A stretch of DNA of 26,797 nt from JACPLA01 sp035291905. Its GTDB lineage: Bacteria; Bacteroidota; Ignavibacteria; UBA10030. Every line of letters starts with the position of its first letter. Position 1 is the first letter of the stretch. A program made the position numbers and the translations under genes. Shown here piece after piece: positions 16,949 to 24,694 of the stretch. The DNA is taken from contig DATDRF010000044.1 in assembly GCA_035291905.1 (NCBI GenBank), positions 1-26,797 of the forward strand, given 5' to 3'. The notes beneath the pieces are model-generated. The model searched no databases. It was not told the origin of the DNA and saw only the letters and a program-made list of their open reading frames with translations.

Positions 16949-17898
16949 AGACGCGAAACATCAACACGCTGGGAGCAAGTCGGCGCGTTCGGCTTGGAGC
17001 AGCGCAGCTTCCCGCCGTGATTGAGGGAAGGTCTTTCAAGGAGAAACAGGAACAGAACCTCCGTGGCATCGTTGAGATGATTCGTGAAGCTGGCGAGAAG
17101 AGAGTCGATCTCCTGTTGTTCGGGGAATATGCAAATCTCCACCATCGGACGTGGTCGAAAAACAAACGTGAGTATGTTCCCGATCCTATCCCGGGTCGCG
17201 TGACGGACATTGTCGGAGAGGCAGCCGCGGAGTCCAATATCAACGTTGCTTTTCCGATGTTTGGCATTTATCGCAAGCGGCTTTCCAGTCATGTGGTGCT
17301 GTTCGATCGGACCGGAAAGATCGCTGGCTGCTATCAAAAAACTCATCCTACCATCGCAGAGCAGCAGCTTGGCATTGTGCCCGGAAAAGACCTTCAAACA
17401 TTTCAATTGGACATTGGCCGCGTTGGAATCATGACATGCATGGATATTGAATATCCCGAAGCAGCCCAAGTTCTGATGCTGAGGGGAGCGGAATTGCTGC
17501 TGTTCCCGCATGTGCAGTCGGGATGGGGGGAAGTCGATTGGGAAATACGATATCGCGCCCGCGCCATCGATACCGGACTTCCCCTCCTTTCTGCCTGTTA
17601 CGGCTATCCTGAGGGAGAATGGGGCCCATCGAAGATGGTTGGCCGAAGCGGGGTAATCGGGAGGGATGGCGGAATTCTCGCCGAACAGGGGAGGGGGATC
17701 GGTCTGGTCACGTGCGAAATCGACCTCGAAGAGAAACGCATGACCCATTTCTTTTTTACTTCGAAGATCGAACGGACTCTGGCCGTCACGGCGTCACGTC
17801 GTCCCGATCTGTACAAAGATCTCGCTGATGAGAAGTTGAAAGAGACTGCTCTTCGAAAAGTCCCTGCGAAGCTGAAGGATAAGAGAAAAAAACATTGA
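16945..17898 (+). CDS. Carbon-nitrogen hydrolase (nitrilase superfamily amidase)
   Basis: I use the ATG at 16945, which overlaps the symporter stop as ATGA; the frame is open further upstream but that part lies inside the symporter. The 317 residues carry the full catalytic triad: Glu61 in LLLFGEYANL, Lys132 in CYQKTHPT and nucleophile Cys165 in GIMTCMDIEYPE. Length and motifs fit amidases and carbamoylases of the nitrilase superfamily better than true nitrilases. It is cytoplasmic. In this setting it may cleave an N-acyl or N-carbamoyl group from an imported sugar or amino-acid derivative, but nothing in the sequence fixes the substrate. Confidence 0.9.
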   Translation: MKTRNINTLGASRRVRLGAAQLPAVIEGRSFKEKQEQNLRGIVEMIREAGEKRVDLLLFGEYANLHHRTWSKNKREYVPDPIPGRVTDIVGEAAAESNINVAFPMFGIYRKRLSSHVVLFDRTGKIAGCYQKTHPTIAEQQLGIVPGKDLQTFQLDIGRVGIMTCMDIEYPEAAQVLMLRGAELLLFPHVQSGWGEVDWEIRYRARAIDTGLPLLSACYGYPEGEWGPSKMVGRSGVIGRDGGILAEQGRGIGLVTCEIDLEEKRMTHFFFTSKIERTLAVTASRRPDLYKDLADEKLKETALRKVPAKLKDKRKKH

Positions 17899-17912
17899 AA
17901 AAGGGAAAGTCT

Positions 17913-18707
17913 ATGCCTGAAAAGCTTCCGGTTGTTATCATTACCGGCGCAAGCCGCGGAATCGGACGCGGAATTGCACAGCGCGTGGCGGAGCTTGGAT
18001 GTTCCATCGTGATCAATTACACGAAGAATGCCGATGCAGCAAAGGAGACAGTCGATCTCTGTGAGAAGAAAAAGACGAACACAGGGCAGCGATTTCTGCC
18101 CGTTCAGGGAGATATCAGCAGGAAGGATCACCGGGAATCCCTCGTACAGAAGACCCTTCAGGAATTAGGCCGAATCGACGCGCTTGTGAACAACGCAGGA
18201 ATTGGCCCCAGCCGCCGGGTGGATGTGACGGAAATGGAAGAAACCTCGCTCCGCGAGCTTTTGGCAGTCAACCTTGAAGGTCCCCACTTCCTGACTCAGA
18301 GCGTTGCCCGCTATTGGCTCAAAGAGGCACCGCAGCCTCTTCTCCCCGGCGGGCTCGCTGTCGTTTTTGTCTCTTCAGCCTCGGCGGAAATGGTCTCGCT
18401 CAACCGGGGAGAATACTGTATGTCCAAGGCAGGCCTTTCCATGTCGGCGAAACTCTGGGCGGCGCGGCTGGCGTCCCACGGGATCACTGTCATTGAGCTG
18501 CGACCGGGGATCATGGCGACGGATATGACGAAAGGCGTCAGGCAGAAATATGATGCCATACTTGCCGAAGGGGTTGTTCCGCAGAAGCGATGGGGTGAAG
18601 CGGATGAGGTAGGACTCGCGGTGAAGGCGATCCTGGGCGGCCATTTTCCATTTTCCACCGGTTCGACGATCGCTATCGACGGCGGACTTACAATACCAAG
18701 GCTCTGA
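17913..18707 (+). CDS. Short-chain dehydrogenase/reductase (SDR)
   Basis: The 264-residue protein is a classical SDR: TGASRGIG at 11-18 binds the nucleotide, NNAG sits at 93-96, and Tyr168-x3-Lys172 (YCMSK) is the catalytic pair, preceded by a serine in FVSSASAE. A GSTIAIDGGLTIPR C-terminus completes the fold. A TTG six codons upstream overlaps the amidase stop, but I prefer the ATG at 17913 because a purine-rich AAGGGAAAG site lies just before it. Family annotation as a 3-oxoacyl-ACP reductase would be generic. In a uronate locus an aldose or deoxy-ketouronate dehydrogenase (KduD-like) is more likely. Cofactor preference is uncertain. Confidence 0.9.
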   Translation: MPEKLPVVIITGASRGIGRGIAQRVAELGCSIVINYTKNADAAKETVDLCEKKKTNTGQRFLPVQGDISRKDHRESLVQKTLQELGRIDALVNNAGIGPSRRVDVTEMEETSLRELLAVNLEGPHFLTQSVARYWLKEAPQPLLPGGLAVVFVSSASAEMVSLNRGEYCMSKAGLSMSAKLWAARLASHGITVIELRPGIMATDMTKGVRQKYDAILAEGVVPQKRWGEADEVGLAVKAILGGHFPFSTGSTIAIDGGLTIPRL

Positions 18708-18710
18708 GCT

Positions 18711-20105
18711 ATGATAACAATTGACAACAGCATCACATCTCTCTCGCTCAAACCCGCGATCGAACGATTGTTCGAACTCTCCGCGGCGAAGATCAAACAG
18801 ATTGAACGGCAGTCGGGGGATAGTCAAGGCGCACCCGTCTTCACCGCCAACGGAGTTTACACGTCGCGGGGATGGACGGAATGGACCCAGGGATTCCAGT
18901 TCGGCTCTGCCATCCTTCAGTTTGATGCGACTGATGATTCGGCGTTTCTGGAAATGGGAAGGAAATCGACCGTTCAGTCGATGGCGACCCACGTGAGCCA
19001 TATCGGTGTCCACGACCACGGTTTTAATAATATCAGTACGTACGGAAATTTGTTGCGGCTGATGCTGGAAAAGAGGATCCCGGACGACACGTGGGAACGT
19101 AAGTTCTACGAAATGGCGTTGAAAGTAAGCGGAGCGATACAGGCGGCACGATGGACTCAACTACCGGAACAGGCCGGCTATATCTATTCGTTCAATGGAC
19201 CGCATTCCCTCTTTGCCGATACGATTCGGTCGCTTCGTTCCCTGGCAGTAGCCCATCAGTTGGGACACGTGCTGAAAGGTGAGAGAGACCAGACGATCGA
19301 CCTCTTCCGGCGCCTGCTCGACCATGCAGAAACCACCGCCCGATACAATGTCTATTTTGGGAAGGGCCGTGACGCATACGATGTAAGAGGACGAGTTGTA
19401 CATGAATCGATTTTCAATATGAACGACGGGTCGTATCGGTGCCCGAGCACGCAGCAGGGTTATTCTCCTTTCTCGACCTGGACCCGCGGACTTGCGTGGA
19501 TTCTCCTTGGATATTCGGAAGAGCTGGAGTTCCTCGAGACAGTTCCCTCAGGATCCTTCAGCGGGGGACAGAGCAAGAAGAAAGTCCTCGAGCGGTTTCT
19601 GGATTGTGCCACGGCCACTGCAGAGTTCTACATTCAGGAGTCTCCCACGGACGGCATTCCTTATTGGGATACCGGCGCCCCGGGATTGCAGAAGATGGGC
19701 GATTATCTGAGCAGGCCTGCGGATCCCTTCAACGACTTCGAGCCGGTCGACAGCTCTGCCGCTGCGATCGCTGCGCAGGGATTTCTCCGCCTCGGGAGGT
19801 ACATTGCTTCAAAAGGGAACAGGAAACTGGGGCAACGGTACCTTGCAACGGGATTGACGATTGCCGGAACGCTGTTCGGCGAACCATACCTCTCTGCCAA
19901 CCCGAAACATCAGGGATTGATTCTCCATTCGATCTATCATCGACCGAACGGTTGGGACTTTGTCCCCCCGAAGAGCAAGATTCCACGCGGTGAATCTTCC
20001 ATGTGGGGCGATTACCATGCTCGTGAGCTCGGTGTAGTTCTCTTGAGGACGGCGACGGGGAAGTCCCCGCATCATTTCTATTTGACAACTGAAGGAAGAG
20101 ATTGA
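18711..20105 (+). CDS. GH88-like unsaturated glucuronyl hydrolase
   Basis: The 464 residues fit an alpha/alpha-six barrel of the GH88 (unsaturated glucuronyl hydrolase) type. Family signatures are the HDHGFNN segment with Asp102, the FADTIRSLRSL helix with Asp170 (the expected catalytic aspartate pair), STQQGYSPFSTWTRGLAW, IPYWDTGAP followed by DSSAAAIAAQGF, and SMWGDYHARE near the end. Such enzymes hydrate the double bond of the 4,5-unsaturated uronyl residue left by polysaccharide lyases, releasing a keto-uronate. No signal peptide is visible, so action is probably cytoplasmic after import. It starts 3 bp after the SDR stop. The heparinase II/III-like lyase earlier in the window is its logical upstream partner. 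Confidence 0.85.
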   Translation: MITIDNSITSLSLKPAIERLFELSAAKIKQIERQSGDSQGAPVFTANGVYTSRGWTEWTQGFQFGSAILQFDATDDSAFLEMGRKSTVQSMATHVSHIGVHDHGFNNISTYGNLLRLMLEKRIPDDTWERKFYEMALKVSGAIQAARWTQLPEQAGYIYSFNGPHSLFADTIRSLRSLAVAHQLGHVLKGERDQTIDLFRRLLDHAETTARYNVYFGKGRDAYDVRGRVVHESIFNMNDGSYRCPSTQQGYSPFSTWTRGLAWILLGYSEELEFLETVPSGSFSGGQSKKKVLERFLDCATATAEFYIQESPTDGIPYWDTGAPGLQKMGDYLSRPADPFNDFEPVDSSAAAIAAQGFLRLGRYIASKGNRKLGQRYLATGLTIAGTLFGEPYLSANPKHQGLILHSIYHRPNGWDFVPPKSKIPRGESSMWGDYHARELGVVLLRTATGKSPHHFYLTTEGRD

Positions 20106-20151
20106 ACGGATTTCGCCCAGACTGATCAGGGCTCCGGGAACGCGAATTATC

Positions 20152-21357
20152 ATGAATAACTTGAAATCGAAGGTTGAGAGGGAGATAGAACGGAGTAACG
20201 GCATTCTCAGACTGGAACCGACATGGGTTGCGAGGGATTTTCTTCCCGCCGGCCGCCGGTTTGGCCTGCCGGAGAATCAGTACGAGCTTGGCGATCGCGG
20301 AGGCATTTCCGAGCGATGGCTTGCCTCGATCACGGAAGCCGACAACCGGGTCAAAGTACCGAAAGAAGGACTGAGTTTTCTTACCCTCGATTCACATGAT
20401 CGGATCACGCTTGCAGATGCTGTGAAGGCTTCTTCGGAATCGATTCTCGGAGCAGAATACGCCCGCACGCATCCGCGTGGACTCGACCGGCTGGCAAAAC
20501 TTTTCGATTACAAATGCAGGATTCCGTATCACCTCCACCCGATGAAACAGCATGCAACGCTCGTCGGCCGAAACCCGAAGGAAGAGGCATATTACTTTCC
20601 CGAAGGGGTGGATCTCGGCCCGGAGCCGGAGACGTACCTGGGAGTCCACCCATCGATCGTCGAAGAGAAGAACTATGAGATTCTTCTTCCCTATCTGGAG
20701 GCATGGGACAGCGACCTGATTCTTCGGAACTCGAGGGCATACAAGCTGGTGGCGGGCGACGGATGGCACATCCCGGCGGGAATTCTCCACGCACCCGGCT
20801 CTGCCTTGACCGTCGAGCTTCAGGAGGATTCCGATGTGTATGCAATCCTGCAGGCAAAGGCAGGAGGGAAAATCGTCTCGAAGGAATTTCTTTTTAAGGA
20901 TGTGCGGCCTGAAGACAGGAAAGAATATGGCGAGCGCTTCATCCTTGACATGGTTGACTGGCCCGCCAACGGAGATCCCTACTTCTTCGAAAATCATCAT
21001 ACGCCGCCGATTCCTGTTGCCGGACCGGCCCAGCCGGGGGGAAGTGAAGAGTGGATCTTTTACAACACGCACAAGTTCAGCGGGAAGAAGCTCGTTGTGC
21101 GGCCGAGACAACGCTATGTGAGCCGTGACAGCGGTGTCTACAGCCTTTTCGCGTGGAGAGGGAGGGGTACATTTGACGGCCATCCCGTCGAAGGAGGTAA
21201 TCCCGGTATGGATGAGCTTCTCATTTGTCACGCCAAAGCGGTTGCTGACGTCGTGGTCGAAAATACCGGAAACGAAGACCTCGTCGTCATGAAATTCTTC
21301 GGGCCGGATGTGAATAAAGATGTTCCCATGCTTAAGCCGTATTCATCAAGGAAATGA
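20152..21357 (+). CDS. Cupin-fold protein related to type I mannose-6-phosphate isomerase
   Basis: The 401-residue protein has a cupin core like class I phosphomannose isomerase. Likely metal ligands are His127 and His129 in PYHLHPMK, Glu145 in KEEAYYF, and His213 in IPAGILHAPG. A second cupin-like half (about 290-395) follows, with a TFDGHPVEGG segment. The protein is longer than simple cupins and similar in size to PMI enzymes, but it lacks an obvious full match to ManA signatures, so I call it PMI-like. Aldose-ketose isomerisation of an imported sugar or its phosphate would link the GH88 step to the PfkB kinase and aldolase. This pathway placement is inference. Confidence 0.72.
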   Translation: MNNLKSKVEREIERSNGILRLEPTWVARDFLPAGRRFGLPENQYELGDRGGISERWLASITEADNRVKVPKEGLSFLTLDSHDRITLADAVKASSESILGAEYARTHPRGLDRLAKLFDYKCRIPYHLHPMKQHATLVGRNPKEEAYYFPEGVDLGPEPETYLGVHPSIVEEKNYEILLPYLEAWDSDLILRNSRAYKLVAGDGWHIPAGILHAPGSALTVELQEDSDVYAILQAKAGGKIVSKEFLFKDVRPEDRKEYGERFILDMVDWPANGDPYFFENHHTPPIPVAGPAQPGGSEEWIFYNTHKFSGKKLVVRPRQRYVSRDSGVYSLFAWRGRGTFDGHPVEGGNPGMDELLICHAKAVADVVVENTGNEDLVVMKFFGPDVNKDVPMLKPYSSRK

Positions 21358-21358
21358 A

Positions 21359-22003
21359 ATGGATCTGCTGAACGAAATCTCGAAAAACCTTCAGGAGGGT
21401 TCCCCGGAGCGGGTGAAGAAGGGAATAGAGCAGGCTCTTGCGGAAGGGATCTCTCCGAATGACATTCTGCACAAAGGCCTTATTGCGGGGATGGATGCAA
21501 TCGCGGAAAAGTTCAAGTCCGGCCAAATGTTTCTGCCCGAAGTGCTGATGGTGGTCGGAGCCATGAAAGCGGGATTGGGGATTGTCAGGCCGCTTCTCAC
21601 GCGCGCCGGAATCGCTCCCGAAGGGAAGATCCTCCTGGGCACGGTCCGCGGAGACATCCATGATATCGGAAAGAACCTTGTGGCGATCATGCTCCAGGGG
21701 GCGGGATTCGAGGTGGTCGATCTCGGCACGAATATTCAAGCCGAGCAATTCGCGGACGCGGTGGAAAAAGAACGCCCCGATGTGCTGGGTCTCTCCGCTC
21801 TCCTGACGACGACAATGGTTCATATGCAAAAAGTGATCGAGGTCCTCGAGAAGAGAGAGTTAAGGGGGAAGGTGAAGGTCATTATTGGAGGAGCCCCGAT
21901 ATCGCACAGTTACGCCGAGGAGATCAGGGCCGACGGTTATGGGCGCGATGCTGCCACTGCGGTTGATCTCGTCCGAAGCCTCCTGAACAAACCTGCCCCC
22001 TGA
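21359..22003 (+). CDS. Corrinoid (cobalamin-binding) methyltransferase protein, MtaC/MtbC/MtvC type
   Basis: I select the ATG at 21359, preceded by an AAGGA site and starting 1 bp after the cupin stop; a longer frame inside the cupin gene is rejected. The 214 residues comprise a four-helix cap (about 1-85, with MFLPEVLMVVGAMKAG) and a Rossmann B12 domain. The base-off cobalamin signature is complete: Asp99-x-His101-x-x-Gly in GDIHDIGKN, the LSALLTT serine-leucine segment and IIGGAP. Length and layout match free-standing corrinoid proteins of one-carbon methyltransfer systems. These shuttle a methyl group between a substrate-specific methyltransferase and a second one. The URO-D-family proteins encoded at 10401-12592 are the candidate partners. 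Confidence 0.93.
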   Translation: MDLLNEISKNLQEGSPERVKKGIEQALAEGISPNDILHKGLIAGMDAIAEKFKSGQMFLPEVLMVVGAMKAGLGIVRPLLTRAGIAPEGKILLGTVRGDIHDIGKNLVAIMLQGAGFEVVDLGTNIQAEQFADAVEKERPDVLGLSALLTTTMVHMQKVIEVLEKRELRGKVKVIIGGAPISHSYAEEIRADGYGRDAATAVDLVRSLLNKPAP

Positions 22004-22092
22004 TGGATGGTGAGGCCGGCCTGATTGCAGGGAAGCAATTTGATGAGATCAAAAGACTGACAGGGGATGCACTTGGCAAAAAGGGGAAATGA
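22003..22092 (+). CDS. Possible 29-codon micro-ORF overlapping the corrinoid gene stop
   Basis: An ATG at 22003 shares one base with the corrinoid gene's TGA (TGATG) and opens a 29-codon frame beginning MDGEAGLIAGKQF and ending at a TGA at 22090-22092. The coupling geometry is what re-initiating ribosomes use, but there is no recognisable domain and the peptide may simply be untranslated trailer or a decayed remnant of a longer gene. Low confidence. Confidence 0.2.
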   Translation: MDGEAGLIAGKQFDEIKRLTGDALGKKGK

Positions 22093-22220
22093 ATAGCATG
22101 TTTCTTTCGAATCTGGTAGGAATTATTCGCACAATTGGGAGATCCTCTGTTTAATTCCTCGGGCTTCGTGGTACAATTCTTGAGCGCCGCAGTATTTTTC
22201 CCCTCCGCGTTCGATTTTGC

Positions 22221-22249
22221 TTGACAGATATTCTAAACTTTCGTAGCGT
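22221..22249 (+). promoter_or_regulatory. Candidate promoter for the LacI-family regulator
   Basis: A TTGACA at 22221-22226 is followed 17 bp later by TAGCGT at 22244-22249, a poor -10 match. The first LacI-type operator begins at the last base of this -10, the expected position for repression. The upstream part of the gap (22093-22220) shows nothing else I can support. An FCB-type promoter with different boxes cannot be excluded. Confidence 0.4.
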
Positions 22250-22262
22250 GTAAACGCTTACA
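22249..22262. promoter_or_regulatory. LacI-family operator 1
   Basis: The near-perfect palindrome TGTAAACGCTTACA has the central CG and flanking TAAACG/CGCTTA halves typical of LacI/GalR/CcpA-type operators. Its centre is 55 bp from that of operator 2, about five DNA turns, so one tetramer or two dimers could bind on the same face. It overlaps the candidate -10 box. Confidence 0.8.
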
Positions 22263-22264
22263 TA

Positions 22265-22292
22265 GGGAAAAATCAAATCTTTCCCTTTTTTT
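22265..22292 (+). terminator. Terminator-like hairpin with a T7 tract between the two operators
   Basis: GGGAAA at 22265-22270 pairs with TTTCCC at 22280-22285 around a 9-nt loop, and seven T residues follow. The stem is short, so termination may be partial. It could stop read-through from the long upstream gene run, or attenuate the regulator's own leader. Confidence 0.5.
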
Positions 22293-22300
22293 GTCTCCCC

Positions 22301-22320
22301 AAATGTAAACGTTTACATTT
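22301..22320. promoter_or_regulatory. LacI-family operator 2 (perfect 20-bp palindrome)
   Basis: The sequence AAATGTAAACGTTTACATTT is an exact palindrome sharing the TGTAAACG half-site with operator 1. It ends 25 bp before the start codon of the LacI-family gene, so autoregulation is very likely. I found no third copy by eye in this window. Confidence 0.88.
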
Positions 22321-22345
22321 CGTGAATATCGCCGGTCGTTCGTAA

Positions 22346-23407
22346 ATGCGTGCAACCATCAAAGATGTGGCGAAGAAGGCGGGCGTATCCATTGCCACGG
22401 TCTCCCGCGTGTTCAATAATAGTCCGCTTGTTCAGGAGAAAACAAAAGCGATTGTTCAGGAAGCAGCGCGGTCATTCTCGTATATTCCCAATCCCTCAGC
22501 GCGCAGCCTGAGTACACGGCGCACGGAAACTCTCGGCGTACTCTTGCCCGACCTCCACGGCGAGTTCTTTTCGGAGGTTATCCGGGGGATGGATCAAACG
22601 GCACGCAAGCATCGATATCATCTTCTCATTTCTAGTTCTCACAACAACAAAAGCGAGATAGCTGCCGCCCTCGGGGTTATGCGGGGAAGAGTCGATGGCC
22701 TTATCATCATGTCGCCCAACATTGACGCTCACACGCTGAACACCAATCTCCCCTCGTCGTTACCCCTTGTCCTTTTGAATTGTTCCATTGAAGATAATTC
22801 CTTCGATACATTCAACATCGATAACTTCAACGGTGCACGTGAAGCGGTTCTGCATCTCATCGGACATGGTCATCGCCGCATTGCCGTCATCAAAGGAACG
22901 GAAGGGAACATCGATGCGCGTGAGCGACTCCGCGGATACTTGTCAGCTCTCGAGTCGGCCGGGATCAGCCGGGCCCCGGAGCTGGAATTCGAGGGAATGT
23001 TCACGGAGATCTCGGGGTATCAGGCCGTTGAACCGATCCTGCAACTCCGGCCGAGGCCAAGCGCGATATTTGCGTCGAATGATTCCATGGCGATCGGCGC
23101 CATGAGTGCTTTGGAAACGTTCGGTGTCGCAGTTCCGGATGATCTTGCCCTGGCAGGTTTCGACGATACGCCGATAGCACGGTTCGTCAATCCCGCCCTT
23201 ACCACGGTGCATGTGGACATAAGCAATCTGGGGGTGCAGGCGGTTGAGCGTTTACTCACATCGGTCAAGGAAGAGCATCCTCGGGGGAGGACCCAGATTG
23301 TTCTTCCGACGAGGCTCGTCGCCCGTGAGTCATGCGGCTGTAAAATGAGACCAGCGAACGATGTCAGGAACCCTCAGGAGGAGACGGCGTCGCTGTCAGC
23401 GGAGTGA
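22346..23407 (+). CDS. LacI/GalR-family transcriptional regulator
   Basis: The 353 residues show the full family plan. The N-terminal helix-turn-helix is IKDVAKKAGVSIATVSRVFN at residues 5-24, followed by the YIPNPSARSL hinge region with the minor-groove-binding helix. A periplasmic-binding-protein-like sensor domain runs from TLGVLLPD (about 61) to about 330, including IFASNDSMAIGAM and LAGFDDTPIARFVNP, and the usual RESCGC end follows. No Shine-Dalgarno site is obvious. It has its own upstream region with two matching operators, so it probably represses itself and responds to a sugar or sugar phosphate. Likely targets are the neighbouring uptake and degradation genes, though operators in front of those were not seen. 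Confidence 0.95.
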   Translation: MRATIKDVAKKAGVSIATVSRVFNNSPLVQEKTKAIVQEAARSFSYIPNPSARSLSTRRTETLGVLLPDLHGEFFSEVIRGMDQTARKHRYHLLISSSHNNKSEIAAALGVMRGRVDGLIIMSPNIDAHTLNTNLPSSLPLVLLNCSIEDNSFDTFNIDNFNGAREAVLHLIGHGHRRIAVIKGTEGNIDARERLRGYLSALESAGISRAPELEFEGMFTEISGYQAVEPILQLRPRPSAIFASNDSMAIGAMSALETFGVAVPDDLALAGFDDTPIARFVNPALTTVHVDISNLGVQAVERLLTSVKEEHPRGRTQIVLPTRLVARESCGCKMRPANDVRNPQEETASLSAE

Positions 23408-23483
23408 TTCTGTGTTTTGTTCAATGATGTAATGTGCAGATTCATATGCAATTCATTCACACATTAATAGAGGAGGTCATTTT

Positions 23484-24671
23484 ATGAACTTTCGACACAC
23501 TTTGATGGTGCTGGCCGCTGTTATGCTTGTTGCCGGGACCATCGCTGCGCAGCCGTTTTCGCCGCGCACAGACTATGTGTGGGCGCGTGCGATTCCCGGC
23601 GCGACGACGATGACGTTGGACGGGAAGCTGAACGAAGCGGTCTGGGCTGCCGCCGACTCGATTGTGCTGGAATACGGGACCTACGCAGGGGATCCCGGGA
23701 GCGGATACCTCACAACCCTGGGGTCGGGAACGCCAACCGATCCGACGAACGCGGTCATCAAGTTTCTTTCCGATCCTGTGAACAAAAGGCTCTATATCGG
23801 TGTCTCTGCAAAAGACAGCTCAATTGGCGGGCCGGATTGGGAAAACAGTGACGGATTCTTCGCCTCAACGGCTGGAAGGGGCAGATATATTGGCTACAAG
23901 GAAATTCTCATGTGGTGGCTGGGAGTCAGCGGACCCGGCAACAATCCACCAGCGACTGGATGGCTGCCGGTTCCGGATGTTTTCAACGGAGCAGTCACGG
24001 TTCAGGGAGTTGCCGGTTCCGATACCGGGGCAACGGCTGCCATCTTTGTCCCCGATACCGGGTATGTGATGGAGTTTGTGCTTGAGCTTGACTCGCTTGG
24101 AGTGAATCCCGCCACAGCAGACGTCCTTCCTCTCAGGATCAATATTTGGGATGGGGACTTCAACTGGCCCAACAAAGGATCATCCGCCTATTCACGAACG
24201 TGGTGGCAAGGTGAATGGACAGGCAGACTCCATGGAAGGGTCTATTTTGACCCCACCGTCACGACGACAAGCGGAGCCCCTCCGGTTCCCCCGATGGATG
24301 TAACCGTTCCCAACGGAGCGAATTTCCCCAATGCTGTCATTGATGGAAGCCTGGCGGATTCCGTGTGGAAGTATGCGCCGTCGTTCAAGATCAAATACGG
24401 TGATTCTGCTCTTGTTCAGACCTATCCACCGATGGGCAGATTCCATAGCCAGGGATATGTTGCTCAGACACCGACGTCTGGAATCATGAACGATACAGCC
24501 GTTTGCGCCGTGAAGTACTTCTTCAAAGGCGATTCCTTGTTCTTCGGCTTCGATATCTCCGACAGGAAACTCGTCTCCAGCACGAATGATGATCGCATGG
24601 ATGCGGTTCGTATCATTTTCTGGGCGACAGTCTTGCGACAGCAAAGGCAGCGAGTGATACCATCCTTGTAA
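23484..24671 (+). CDS. Secreted CBM9-like two-domain protein, N-terminal part (frameshifted)
   Basis: A strong AGGAGG site ends 7 bp before the ATG. A signal peptide is clear (hydrophobic to about residue 22, cleavage near TIAA-Q). Two repeats of a carbohydrate-binding family 9-like beta-sandwich follow: the first around residues 32-260 (LDGKLNEAVWAAADS, KRLYIGVSAKD) and the second from about 275 (IDGSLADSVWKYAPS, DSLFFGFDISDRK). After DDRMDAVRIIF the reading changes to an unrelated tail and stops at 24669-24671. The continuing beta-sandwich and the T9SS sorting domain are found in the -1 frame. The intact protein would be a surface carbohydrate-binding lipid-free T9SS cargo of about 600 residues. 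See the frameshift site and the second part. Confidence 0.82.
   Translation: MNFRHTLMVLAAVMLVAGTIAAQPFSPRTDYVWARAIPGATTMTLDGKLNEAVWAAADSIVLEYGTYAGDPGSGYLTTLGSGTPTDPTNAVIKFLSDPVNKRLYIGVSAKDSSIGGPDWENSDGFFASTAGRGRYIGYKEILMWWLGVSGPGNNPPATGWLPVPDVFNGAVTVQGVAGSDTGATAAIFVPDTGYVMEFVLELDSLGVNPATADVLPLRINIWDGDFNWPNKGSSAYSRTWWQGEWTGRLHGRVYFDPTVTTTSGAPPVPPMDVTVPNGANFPNAVIDGSLADSVWKYAPSFKIKYGDSALVQTYPPMGRFHSQGYVAQTPTSGIMNDTAVCAVKYFFKGDSLFFGFDISDRKLVSSTNDDRMDAVRIIFWATVLRQQRQRVIPSL
24614..24623. other. Frameshift site within the CBM9-like T9SS gene
   Basis: Frame content switches here from DAVRIIF to GDSLATAKAASDTILVTR one base back. The downstream frame has a TGA at 24587-24589, so the switch must lie after it and before 24669. 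Restoring a single T to the TTTT run at about 24616-24619 gives a continuous RIIFLGDSLATAK. A one-base deletion or sequencing error in a homopolymer explains the data. No convincing programmed-frameshift heptamer is present. Confidence 0.78.
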
Positions 24672-24694
24672 CGAGAGGAGCAGAGACGTTTGCG

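Noticed and set aside
24611..24625. Programmed -1 ribosomal frameshift in the CBM9-like gene
   Set aside because: No standard slippery heptamer with a downstream stem was seen; a one-base indel in the T run is simpler.
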